NCBI RefSeq assembly: GCF_032452875.1
Contig: NW_026893856.1
Span: forward strand, 186,001 to 250,000
Direction: 5' to 3'
Source of the DNA: Bos javanicus
Taxonomy: Eukaryota > Chordata > Mammalia > Artiodactyla > Bovidae
Length of the DNA stretch: 64,000 nt
This document shows, piece after piece, positions 11,657 through 22,571 of this stretch. Under the pieces are notes generated by a model. That model had not been told where the DNA came from. It ran no database searches and worked only from the letters and a program-made list of their open reading frames with translations. Positions within the stretch are counted from its first letter, which is position 1. Every line of letters starts with the position of its first letter. Both the position numbers and the translations under genes were made by a program.

Positions 11657-13163
11657 ACATGATCAGTGTATGATAGCAAAGATGATCAGCGCATGATCAG
11701 TCACATGATCAGCGCCATTAAGTCACGTGATCACTACATGATAGTCATGTGATCAGTCCATGCTCAGTCACGGTATCAGTGCATGATCAGACAAGTGATC
11801 AGTGCATGATCAGCCACGTGATCAGTGCATGATCAGTCACGTGATCAGTGCATGATCAGTCACGTGATCAGTGCATGATCAGTCACGTGATCAGTGCATG
11901 ACCCGCGTGATCAGTGCATGATCAGTCACGTGATCAGTGCATGATCAGTAGCCACGTGATCACGTGCATGATCAGCCACGTGATCAGTGCATGATCAGCC
12001 ACGTGATCAGTGCATGATCAGCCACGTGATCAGTGCATGATCAGCCACGTGATCAGTGCATGATCAGCCACGTGATCAGTGCATGATCAGTCACGTGATC
12101 AGTGCATGATCAGCCACGTGATCAGTGCATGATCAGCCACGTGATCAGTGCATGATCAGTCACGTGATCAGTGCATGATCAGTCACGTGATCAGTGCATG
12201 ATCAGTCACGTGATCAGTGCATGATCAGCTGATCAGTGATCAGTCACGTGACCAGTGCATGATCTACGTGATCGTCAGCATGATCAGGCACGAATGTGAT
12301 CATGTGCGTTATCGGGCGCTGATCAGTGCATGATCAGCCACGTGATCAGTGCATGATCAGCTACGTGATCAGTGCATGATCAGCCACGTGATCAGTGTAT
12401 GATCAGCCACGTGAGCAGTGCATGATCAGCCACGTGATAAGTGCATGATGCCACGTGATCAGTGCATGATCAGTCACGTGATCAGTGCATGATCAGTCAC
12501 GTGATCAGTGCATGATCAGCCACATGATCAGTGCATGATCAGTCACGTGATCAGTGCATGGTCATCATGCGTGATCAGTGCATGATCATGCCACGTGAGC
12601 AGTGCATGATCAGCCACGTGATCAGTGCATGATCAGCCACGTGATCAGTGCATGATCAGTCACGTGATCAGTGCATGATCAGCCACGTGATCAGTGTCAT
12701 GATCAGCCACGTGATACGTGCTGATCAGTGCATGATCAGCCACGTGATCAGTGCATGATAAGCCACGTGATCAGTGCATGATCAGCCACGTGATCAGTGC
12801 ATGATGAGTCAGGTGATCAGTGCATGATCAGTCACGTGATCAGTGCATGATCAGTCACGTGACCAGTACATGGTTGCTACGTGATCATCATGCATGAGCA
12901 GTGCATGATAGCCACGTGATCAGTGCATTATCAGTCACGTGATCAGTACATGATCAGTCACGTGATCAGTGCATGATCAGTCACGTGATCAGTGCATGAC
13001 CAGTCACGTGATCAGTGCATGATCAGCCACGTGATCAGTGCATGATGAGCCACGTGAGCAGTGCATGATCAGCCATGTGATCAGTGTATGATCACAGCAT
13101 GATCAATCACGTGATCAGTGCATGATCAGCCACGTGATCAGTGGATGCTCAGTCACGTGATCA
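11657..13163 (-). repeat. Spacer L9-L10: homogeneous monomers with scrambled points
   Basis: The A flank continues to about 11790, then the 2.5-kb HOR order is lost. Most of 11800-13140 is near-consensus monomer, but it contains irregular joins unlike other spacers. Examples are near 11946 (AGTAGCCACGTGATCACG), 12223-12330 (several truncated monomers and GCGTTATCGGGCGC) and 12563-12590. Either local rearrangement or poor consensus quality could explain this. Confidence 0.8.
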
Positions 13164-13404
13164 GGGCCTGCTGTGCTGCGTGATTAGTGTCTGCTCATCT
13201 GCTTGACCATTGCCAGCTGAGCTGCACGATTCCTGCCTGTCATCTGCTTGACAATTGCCAGCTGTGCTGTGTAATTCCTGCCTGCTAGCTGCTTGATTAT
13301 TGCCAGATGAGCAGCATGATTCCTCAGAGCTGAGTTCCATGATTATTGCCTGCTGACTGTATGATTCGTGCCTACTCAGCTCCTTGTTTATTGCCTCCAG
13401 AGGC
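13164..13404 (-). repeat. Cassette L10, divergent type A, 241 bp
   Basis: Intermediate cassette. It has A-type GATTATTGCC and A flanks but CCTCAGAGCTGAG, as in B and in right-arm unit 2. It carries GACTGTATGATTCG, a missing C (CTGCTAGCTG) and other private changes. These alter the frames and give an 88-codon open stretch on the minus strand (13161-13427), not a gene. It resembles the cassette of right-arm unit 2 more than L9 does. Confidence 0.9.
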
Positions 13405-14309
13405 ACATGATCAGTGTATGATAGCAAACATGATCAGCGCATGATCAGTCACATGATCAGCGCCATTAAGTCACGTGATCACTACATGATAGGCATGTGA
13501 TTAGTCCATGCTCAGTCACGGTATCAGTGCATGATCAGCCACGTGATTAGTGCATGATCTGTCACGTGATTAGTGTATGATCATCCACGTGATCAGTGCA
13601 TGGGCAGTCATGTGATCAGTGCATGATATAAATGTGATCAGTGCATGATCAGTGATCAGTGCATGATAGCCACATGATCAGTGCATGATCAGTCACTGAT
13701 GGGTGTATGATCATTCACGTGACGTGATACATGTGCATGATCATGGCACGTGATCAGCGTGAAGTCACGATAGCCACGTGAGCAGTGCATGATCAGCCAC
13801 GTGATCAGTATATGATCAGCCACGTCACGTGATCATGCACATGATCAGTGATCAGTCATGTATGATCACGGCCACATCAGTATGATCAGGCACATGATCA
13901 GTGCATGATCAGTGCGTGATCAGTGCATGATCAGTCCCGTGACCAGTACATGGTAGCTACGTGATCATTCCCAGATGAGCCACGTCAGCAGTGCATTATA
14001 GCCACGTGATCAGTGCATGATCAGCCACGTGATCAGTGCATGATCAGCCACGTGATCAGTGCATGGTCAGTCACGTGATCAGTGCATGATAATCCACGTG
14101 ATCAGTGCATGTGGAGTCATGTAGTCAGTGCATGATAGCGCCGTGATCAGTGCACGATCAGTCCCGTGATGAGTGTATGATCAGCCAAGTGATCAGTGTG
14201 AGATAGTTACGTGATCAGTGCATGATCAGTCACATGATCAGTGCATGATCAGTCACGTGATAGCTGTGTGATCAGCCATGTGAACAGTGCATGCTCAGTC
14301 ACGTGATCA
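13405..14309 (-). repeat. Degenerate monomer spacer L10-L11
   Basis: It starts with the A flank (GCCATTAAGTCACG near 13462) and matches the start of the L4-L5 spacer (GGGCAGTCATGTG near 13602). From about 13700 to 13900 monomers are truncated or fused. It then regains register with the B approach (ATGTGGAGTCATGTAG near 14109). Confidence 0.85.
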
Positions 14310-14490
14310 GGGGATGAGCATGCGTGATCACTGTCTGATCTGCTTGATCAATTTGCATGAGCTTGTCACCTGCCTGATCAGTGCACTGATCAGTCAGCAT
14401 GATCAAGTGCATGATTTCTCAGCGTTGATGATCAGTGCATGATAGCAATTACGTGATCCTGCATGATCAGTCCTACCATGTTCATGGTCC
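14310..14490 (-). repeat. Cassette L11, broken and interleaved with monomer words
   Basis: The correct upstream flank (ATGCTCAGTCACGTGATCAG) leads into a cassette that is only partly recognisable. Cassette pieces such as CTGTCTG, TGCTTGA, CACCTGCCTG, GATTTCTCAG and TCCTACCATGTTCATGG lie in the right order, with GATCAGTGCATGATC pieces between them. It occupies about 181 bp rather than 238. TTTCTCAG suggests type B. Gene conversion by monomers or a consensus artefact could produce this. Confidence 0.65.
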
Positions 14491-15436
14491 AGCTGCATGA
14501 TCATTGCATGATCAGCCACATGATCAGTGCATGATCAGTCACATGATCAGTGCATGATAAGTCACGTGATCAGTGCATGATCATTCATGTGATCAGTGCA
14601 TGATCAGTCATGACCAGTACATGGTAGCTGCGTCAGTGCATGATCAGCCACGTGAGCAGTGCATGATTAGCCACGTGATCAGTGCATGATCATTCACGTG
14701 ATCACATGTGATCTGCATGCATGATCACATGACGTGATCAGTGCATGATATCCAGCAAAGTGATCAGTGCATGATAGCCACGTGATCAGTGCATGATCAG
14801 TCACGTGATCAGTGTATGATCAGTCACGTGATCAGTGCATCGTGCAGTGCATATGATCAAATGTGCTGAGCAGCACGTGATCAGTGCATGATCAGCCACG
14901 TGATCAGTGCATGATCAGTCACGTGAATCAGTGTCTGATCAGCCACCAGATGGCAGTGATCAGCCATGTGATCAGTGCATGATCACGTGATCAGTGCATG
15001 ATCAGTCACGTGACATGGCAGGATCGTGATCAGCCACGTGATCAGTGCATGATCAGCACACGTGATCAGTGCATGAGAGCCCATGATCAGGTGCATGAGC
15101 AGGCACGTGATCAGTGCATGATCAGTCACGTGATCAGTGCATGATCAGCCACGTGATCAGTGCATGATCAGCACGTGATCAGTGCATGATCAATCACGTG
15201 ATCAGTGCATGATCAGCCACGTGATCAGTGCATGATGAGCCACGTGATCAGTGCATGATCAGGCAGTGATCAGTGCTATCAGTCACGTGATACGTGATCA
15301 GCCACGTGATCAGTGTGATCAGTCACGTGATCACGTGACATGATCATGCACGGGATCAGTGATCAGCACGTGATCAGTGCATGACCAGTATACTGGTCTA
15401 CGTTATCATTCCATGCACAGGGCCACGTGAGCAGTG
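14491..15436 (-). repeat. Disordered left-orientation monomers up to the inversion
   Basis: Monomers of left orientation with many short deletions and fusions (for example 14700-14760, 14845-14880, 15005-15030, 15260-15370). The last monomers still follow a known left-arm order (GACCAGTATACTGG, then TATCATTCCATG, then GAGCAGTG), so orientation is unambiguous up to 15436. GACCAGTATACTGGTC at 15383-15398 is a perfect 16-bp palindrome created by a local variant. Confidence 0.85.
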
Positions 15437-15449
15437 CACTGATCACGTG
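15424..15449. other. Inversion junction: 26-bp near-perfect palindrome
   Basis: Left of 15436/15437 all monomers read CACGTGA...CAGTGCATGA. Right of it all read CACTGATCACGTG. The two 13-base halves (15424-15436 CACGTGAGCAGTG, 15437-15449 CACTGATCACGTG) are reverse complements with one mismatch, G versus T. The sequences beyond 13 bases are not mirror images, so this is a switch between two divergent arms, not a simple fold-back of a single sequence. Confidence 0.85.
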
Positions 15450-15630
15450 GGAGATCATACACTTGTCACGTGGGTGATCATGCACTGATCACGTGACTGA
15501 TCATGCACTGATCACGTGACTGATCATGCACTGATCACGTGACTGATCATGGACTGATCACGTGACTGATAATGGACTGATCATGTGACTGATCATGCGC
15601 TGATCATGTGCTGATCATACACTGATCATG

Positions 15631-15790
15631 TGCAAATGTATGGTCTCGTGACTGATCATGCACTGATCATGTAATTGATCATGCACTGATCAGTGGCATC
15701 AAGCACTGATCATGGCTGATCACACAGGAATCACAGTGACTGGCAGTCAGATCAGATAATCATGAAGTGATCACGCAGCTCAGCAGGCCC
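15631..15790 (+). repeat. Cassette remnant in the transition zone
   Basis: The left edge has the usual approach CATACACTGATCATGTG. The right edge is a good cassette end, CACGCAGCTCAGCAGGCCC, at 15772-15790. Between them only scattered cassette pieces remain (CAGGAATCAC, GGCAGTCAG, AATAATCATG-like), mixed with monomer words. It is about 160 bp instead of 238-242. Confidence 0.7.
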
Positions 15791-16385
15791 TGATCACGTG
15801 ACTGAGCATGCACTGTTCACGTGGCTGATCATACAGTGATCACGTGATTGATCATGCACTGATCACTTGGATATCATGCACTGATCACGTGGCTGATCAT
15901 ACACTGATCACGTAACTGATCATGCACTGATCACGTGGCTATCATGCACTGATACGTGGCTGAACATGCACTGTTCACGTGGCTGATCACACACCTGTCA
16001 CATGACATATCATGCACTGATCACGTGCCACTCATGCACTGATCACGTGGCTGATCATACTCTGCTCACGTAACTCATCATGCACACCTCACGTGGCTAT
16101 CAGGCACTGCTCACGTGGTTCGTCTTGGAATGATCACGTATATCATACTGATCACGTGACTGATCATGCACAGATCACGTAAATGATCATGCACTGTTCA
16201 CGTGACTGATCATGTACTGATCACGTGACTGATCATACACTCATCACGGGAGTGATCGTGCACTGATCACGGGCTATCATGCATTGACTACATGACTCCA
16301 CATGCACTGATCACGTTAATGATCATGCACTGATCACCTGACTGCTCATGCACTGATCATGTGGATAACATACACTGATCATGTG

Positions 16386-16411
16386 ACAGAACTGAGTAGG
16401 CATGAACTGCT
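16386..16411 (+). repeat. Very short cassette remnant
   Basis: After the normal cassette approach (CATACACTGATCATGTG at about 16369) comes only CAGAACTGAGTAGGCATG and a few bases. These recall the GAGCTGAGTAGGCACG at the cassette start. The sequence then returns to monomers. It is probably the scar of a large internal deletion, though chance resemblance is possible. Confidence 0.5.
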
Positions 16412-17944
16412 AAGTCTGATCATGCAATGATCACGTAGCTACCATGCTGGTCACGGAGTGATCATGCACTGATCACGGCAATGATCATACACTGATCAGG
16501 TGACTTATCATGCACTGTTCACGTGACTGATCATGCACTGATCACGCAACTGATCATGCACTGATCGTGCAGATCATGCATGGCTCACATCGCTGATCAT
16601 GCAGATGAGCAGACATGTACTGGTCACGTGACTATCATGCACTGATCACGTAATTGATCATGCACTGATCACCTGGCTGATCATACACTGATCACGTGAC
16701 TGATCATGCACTGATCACGTGGCTGATCATGGAATGATCACGTAGCTACCATGTACTGGTCACGTGACTGATCATGCACTGATCACGTAATTGATCATGC
16801 ACTGATCACGTGGCTGACCATGCACTAATCACGTGACTGCTCATGCACTGATCACGTGGCTGATCATGCACTGATCACTTGACTGATCATGCACACATCA
16901 CGTGGCTTACATGCACTGCTCACGTGGCTGGTCATGCAATGATCACGTAGCTACCATATACTGTTCACGCGACTTATCATGCACAGATCACATGGCTATC
17001 ATGCTCTCTCAAGTGGGTGATCATGCAATGATCATGTAGCAACCATGTACTGGTCACCTGACTGATCATGCACTGATCATGTAATTGATCCTGCACTGAT
17101 CATGTGGCTCATCATACACTGATCACGTGACTGTTCTCCCACTGATCACTTGACTGATCATGCACTGGTCACGTGGCTATAATGCCCTGATTACGTGGCT
17201 GATCATACACTTTTCACGTGCCTGGTCATGCACAGATCACGTGACTAATCATAAACTTATCACGTGGCTATAATGCACTGATCACGTGGCTGATCATACA
17301 CTGTTCAAGTTCCTGGTCATGCACAGATCACGTGACTAATCATGAACTTATCACGTGGCTATAATTCACTGATCACGTGAATATCATGCACTGATTACGT
17401 GCCTGTCAGGCACAGATCACGTGACTAATCATGAACTGATCACGTGACTGATCATGCATTGATCACGTGAATGATCATGCCCTGATCACGTGGCTATCAT
17501 GCACTGATCACGTGACTGATCATGCATTGGTCACGTGAATGATCATGCACTGATCACGTGACTATCATGCACTGATCACGTGGCTGATCATGCAATGATC
17601 ATGAAGCTACCATGTACTGGTCACGTGACCATCATACACCCATCAGGTGACTGATCATGCACTGATCACGTGGCTATCATGCACTGATCACGTGGCTGAT
17701 CATGCACTGATCACGTCTCTATCATGCACTGATCACATGACTGATCATGCACTGATCACGTGGCTGATCATGCACTGATCATGTGATCAGATCATGCACT
17801 GATCACATGGCTGATCATGCACTGACACCGTGACTGAGCATGGACTGATCACATGACTATCATGTAGTGATCACGTGACTTAATGGCACTGATCATGTGA
17901 CTGATCATGCACTGATCATCTTTGCTATCATACACTGATCATGT

Positions 17945-19495
17945 GCCTCTGGAGGCAATAAACAAAGAGCTGAGTAGGCACGAATCAAACAGTCAGCAGG
18001 CAATAATCATGGAACTCAGCTGTGAGGAATCATGCTGCTCAGCTGGCAATAATCAAGCAGCTGAGCAGGCAGGAATTACACAGCACAGCTGGCAATTGTC
18101 AAGCAGATGACAGTCAGGAATCATGCAGCTCAGCTGGCAATTGTCAAGCAGATGAGCAGACAGGAATCACCCAGCTCAGCAGGCCCTGATCACGTGACTG
18201 AGCATGCACTGTTCACGTGGCTGATCATACACTGATCACGTGATTGATCATGCACTGATCACTTGGATATCATGCACTGATCACGTGGCTGATCATACAC
18301 TGTTCACGTGTCTGACCATGCACTGATCACATGGCTGATCATACACTGCTCACGTAACTGATCATGCACTGATCACGTAGTTTATCATGCACTGATCACG
18401 TGGCTGATCATGCACTGATCACGTAGCTGATCACACACTGATCACGTGAATTGATCATGCACTGATCACGTGGCTGATCATGCACTGATCACGTGACTGA
18501 TCATGCTCTGATCACGTAATTGATCATGCACTGATCACGTGGCTATCATGCACTGCTCACGTGGCTGATCATGCGATGATCACGCAGCTACCATGTACTG
18601 GTCACGTGACTGATCATGCACTGATCACGTAATTGATCATGCACTGTTCACCTGGCTGATCATGCATTGATCACGTGACTGATCATGTGCTGATCATGTT
18701 TGGTGTCATGCACTGATCATGTGGCTGATCATGCAACGATCACGTAGCTACCATGTACTGGTCATGACTGATCATGCACTGATGACGTAATTGATCCTGC
18801 ACTGATCACCTGACTCATCATGCACTGATCACGTGGCTGATCACACACGTATCACGTGACTGATCATGCACTGTTCACGTGGCTGATCATGCACTGATCA
18901 CGTGACTGATCATGCACTGATCACGTGGCTATCATGCACTGATCACGTGGCTGGTCACTGCACTGATCACGTGACTGATCATGCACTGATCACGTGGCTG
19001 ATCATGCACTGATCACGTGGCTGATCATGCACTGATCACGTGGCTATCATGCACTGATCACGTGACTGATCATGCACTGATCACGTGACTGATCATGCAC
19101 TGATCACGTGGCTGTCATGCACTGATCACTTGGCTGATCATACACTGATCACGTGACTGATCATGCACTGATCACGTGAATGATCATGCACTCATTAGGT
19201 GACTGATCATGCACTGATCACGTGGCTGATCATGCACTGATCACGTAACTGATCATGCACTGATCACGTGGCTTATCATGCACTGATCACATGACTGCCC
19301 ATGCACTGGTCACGTGATGATCATACACTAATCATGTGACAGATCATGCACTGATCACGTGGCTGATCATGCACTGATCACGTGACTGATCATGGACTGA
19401 TCACATGACTATCATGTAGTGATCACGTGACTTAATGCGCTGATCATGTGACTGATCATGCGCTGATCATGTTTGCTATCATACACTGATCATGT
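17945..19495 (+). repeat. HOR unit 1 (1551 bp), most ancestral cassette
   Basis: The cassette (17945-18186) is 242 bp and keeps the AAAC in CGAATCAAACAGTC, as in left-arm A cassettes; all later right-arm units lack it. Five tandem subrepeats start at 17954, 17999, 18045, 18091 and 18136. The monomer part differs from later units and has a near-consensus patch at about 18840-19130. A TTG-started 62-codon open frame at 17922-18110 is the reverse-orientation equivalent of the left-arm ones and is not a gene. Confidence 0.93.
17954..18181 (+). repeat. Five-copy 45-46 bp tandem repeat forming the cassette
   Basis: Copies are 17954-17998 (45), 17999-18044 (46), 18045-18090 (46), 18091-18135 (45) and 18136-18181 (46). 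Each begins GGCAAT. Copies 2 to 5 have an AGGAAT near the middle, and copies 1 and 5 end CAGCA while copies 2 to 4 end CAGCT. Copies 4 and 5 are most alike (GGCAATTGTCAAGCAGATGA). CAGCTG occurs at several copy joins. The period is not a multiple of three, which argues against a coding origin. It is close to twice the 23-bp monomer. Confidence 0.88.
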
Positions 19496-21033
19496 GCCTC
19501 TGGAGGCAATAAACAAGAGCTGAGTAGGCACGGAATCAGTCAGCAGGCAATAATCATGGAACTCAGCTCTGAGGAATCATGCTGCTCAGCTGGCAATAAT
19601 CAAGCAGATGAGCAGGCAGGAATTACGCAGCACAGCGGGCAATTGTCAAGCAGATGACAGGCAGGAATCATGCAGCTCAGCTGGCAATTGTCAAGCAGAT
19701 GAGCAGACAGTAATCACGCAGCTCAGCAGGCCCTGATCACGTGACTGAGCATGCACTGTTCACGTGGCTGATCATACACTGATCACGTGATTGATCATGC
19801 ACTGATCACTTGGATATCATGCACTGATCACGTGGCTGATCATACACTGTTCACGTGTCTGACCATGCACTGATCACGTGGCTGATCATACACTGATCAC
19901 GTAACTGATCATGCACTGATCACGTGGCTATCATGCACTGAACACGTGGCTGAACATGCACTGTTCACGTGGCTGATCACACACTGATCACGTGACATAT
20001 CATGCACTGATCACGTGGACTCATGCACTGATCACGTGGCTGATCATGCACTGATCACGTACTGATCATGCACTCATCACGTGGCTATCATGCACTGCTC
20101 ACGTGGCTGATCATGCAATGATCACGGCTACCATGCACTGGTCACGTGACTGATCATGCACTGATCACGTAATTGATCATGCACTGATCACGTGGCTGAT
20201 CATGCACTGATCACGTGACTGATCATGCACTGATCACGTGACTGATCATGCACTGATCACGTGGCTGATCATGCACTGATCACGTGGCAATCATGCACTG
20301 ATCACGTGACTGATCATGCACTGATCACGTGACTGATCATGCACTGATCACGTGGCTGATCATGCACTGATCACGTGGCTGATCACGCACTGATCACGTG
20401 ACTGATCATGTACTGATCACGTGACTGATCATGCACTGATCACGTGACTGATCCTGCACTGATCACGTGGCTGATCATGCACTGATCACGTGGCTGATCA
20501 TGCACTGATCACGTGACTGATCATGCACTGATCACGTGGCATCATGCACTGCTCACGTGGCTGATCATGCGATGATCACGCAACTACCATGTACTGGTCA
20601 CATGACTGATCATGCACTGATCACGTGACTGATCATGCAGTGATCACGTGGCTATCGTGCACTACTCACGTGGCTGATCATGCAATGATCATGTAGCTCC
20701 CATGTACAGGTCACGTGAATGATCATACACCCATCAGGTGACTGATCATGCACTGATCACGTGGCTTTCATGCACTGATCACTAGACTGATCATGCACTG
20801 ATCAAGTCTATATCATGCACTGATCACATGACTGCCCATGCACTGATCACTGGATGATCATACACTAATCATGTGACAGATCATGCACTGATCACGTGGC
20901 TGATCATGCACTGACACTGTCACTGAGCATGGACTGATCACATGACTATCGAGTAGTGATCACGTGACTTAATGGCGCTGATCATGTGACTGATCATGCG
21001 CTGATCATGTTTGCTATCATACACTGATCATGT
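19496..21033 (+). repeat. HOR unit 2 (1538 bp)
   Basis: The cassette (19496-19733) is 238 bp with the 4-base AAAC deletion. It has CAGCTCTGAGG, as in left cassette L10, instead of CAGCTGTGAGG. It also has one A fewer in AATAAACAAGAGC and a private CACAGCGGGCAATTG. It ends GGCCCTGATC, like unit 1. A patch of near-consensus monomers lies at about 20140-20530. It is a bridge between the old and the homogenised units. Confidence 0.93.
20141..20530 (+). promoter_or_regulatory. Dense CACGTG E-box motif run (representative)
   Basis: In this near-consensus patch almost every 22-23 bp monomer carries CACGTG, mostly as ATCACGTG followed by A or G. CACGTG is the established core site for bHLH-zip factors (USF, MYC/MAX, MITF/TFE, yeast Cbf1). 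The motif is seen directly. Any binding or regulatory role is inference, and the run may simply reflect the monomer sequence. The same motif recurs throughout both arms. Confidence 0.4.
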
Positions 21034-22571
21034 GCCTCTGGAGGCAATAAACAAAGAGCTGAGTAGGCACGAATCAGTCAGCAGTCAATAATCATGGAAC
21101 TCAGCTGTGAGGAATCATGCTGCTCAGCTGGCAATAATCAAGCAGCTGAGCAGGCAGGAATTACGCAGCACAGCTGGCAATTGTCAAGCAGATGACAGGC
21201 AGGAATCGTGCAGCTCAGCTGGCAATTGTCAAGCAGATGAGCAGACAGTAATCACGCAGCTCAGCAGGCCCAGATCACGTGACTGAGCATGCACTGTTCA
21301 CGTGGCTGATCATACACTGATCACGTGATTGATCATGCACTGATCACTTGGATATCATGCACTGATCACGTGGCTGATCATACACTGTTCACGTGTCTGA
21401 CCATGCACTGATCACGTGGCTGATCATACACTGCTCACGTAACTGATAATGCACTTATCACGTGGCTATCATGCACTGAATACGTGGCTGAACATGCACT
21501 GTTCACGTGGCTGATCACACACCTGTCACGTGACATATCATGCACTGATCACCTGGAACTCATGCACTGATCACGTGGCTGATCATACTCTGCTCACGAA
21601 ACTCATCATGCACACATCACGTGGCTATCATGCACTGCTCACGTGGTTCATCATGGAATGATCACGTAGCTACCATATACTGGTCACGTGACTGATCATG
21701 CACAGATCACGTAAATGATCATGCACTGTTCACGTGACTGATCATGTACTGATCACGTGACTGATAATGCACTGATCACGTGGCTATCATGCTCTGCTCA
21801 CGTGGCTGATCATGCAACGATCACGTAGCAACCATGTAGTGGTCTCGTGACTGATCATGCACTGATCATGTAATTGATCCTGCACTGATCACGTGGCTCA
21901 TCACGCACTGATCCGTGGCTGATCACACACGCGTCACGTGACTGGTCATGTAAGATCCCGTGACTAATCATGAAGTGATCACGTGGCTATCCTGCACTGA
22001 TCACGTGGATATCATGCACTGATCACGTGGCTGATCACACACGTATCACCTGACTGATCATGCACTGATCACGTGGCTATCATGCACTGCTCACGTGACT
22101 GATCATGCATGATCACGCAACTACCATGTACTGGTCACATGACTGATCATGCACTGATCACGTGACTGATCATGCAGTGATCACGTGGCTGTCATGCACT
22201 ACTCACGTGGCTGATCATGCAATGATCATGTAGCTACCATGTACAGGTCACGTGAATGATCATGCACCCATCAGGTGACTGATCATGCACTGATCACGTG
22301 GCTATCATGCACTGATCACTAGACTGATCATGCACTGATCACGTCTATATCATGCACTGATCACATGACTGCCCATGCACTGATCACGTGGATGATCATA
22401 CACTAATTATGTGACAGATCATGCACTGATCACGTGGCTGATCATGCACTGACACTGTGACTGAGCATGGACTGATCACATGACTATCGTGTAGTGATCA
22501 CGTGACTTAATGGCGCTGATTATGTGACTGATCATGCACTGATCATGTTTGCTATCATACACTGATCATGT
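21034..22571 (+). repeat. HOR unit 3 (1538 bp), first of the homogenised type
   Basis: The cassette (21034-21271) ends GGCCCAGATC, which all later units share. The hypervariable site reads CACGTAGCTACC, the probable ancestral form because left-arm monomers contain its reverse complement. A private AGCAGTCAATAATC is in the cassette. The cassette allele is CTGGCAATTG. Confidence 0.95.

Larger units (their letters stand above)
1..15436 (-). repeat. Left arm of the satellite array (reverse orientation)
   Basis: Tandem 22-23 bp monomers run through the whole interval. On the + strand they read CCACGTGATCAG then TGCATGATCAG, the reverse complement of the right-arm monomer. The arm is organised by ten intact 237-242 bp cassettes and one degraded cassette. 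Cassette spacing is irregular (starts at 1337, 2244, 3267, 4060, 5606, 7243, 8851, 9784, 11415, 13164, 14310). One stretch shows a 2541-bp two-cassette HOR. No gene, transposon or unique sequence interrupts it. The strand given is relative to the right arm, because a satellite has no inherent sense strand. Confidence 0.97.
15437..17944 (+). repeat. Transition zone: degenerate right-orientation monomers
   Basis: Monomers of right orientation precede the first intact right-arm cassette. They begin fairly regular (CTGATCACGTGA repeated at 15485-15600) and become variable. The zone includes GACTAATCATGAACT and CCTGGTCATGCACAG monomers at 17210-17440, which are forerunners of monomers in the later HOR. 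Two collapsed cassettes lie at 15631-15790 and 16386-16411. There is no unique sequence. Confidence 0.9.

Noticed and set aside
13161..13427. 88-codon open frame over cassette L10
   Set aside because: It arises from private indels in a divergent cassette. It is low complexity at the protein level and has no relatives apart from other cassette translations.
15383..15398. Perfect 16-bp palindrome GACCAGTATACTGGTC as the inversion point
   Set aside because: Monomers from 15391 to 15436 still follow left-arm order and orientation, so the switch is downstream, at 15436/15437.
14310..17944. Simple fold-back (hairpin read) artefact explaining the inversion
   Set aside because: The reverse complement of the sequence left of the junction does not match the sequence to the right beyond the 26-bp palindrome, and cassette positions are not symmetrical. 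A misjoin of two arrays remains possible.
17945..18186. Cassette as a transposon or SINE
   Set aside because: It has no terminal inverted repeats of useful length, no target-site duplication, no poly-A tail and no pol III boxes that I can see. It occurs once per HOR at a fixed place and consists of tandem subrepeats.
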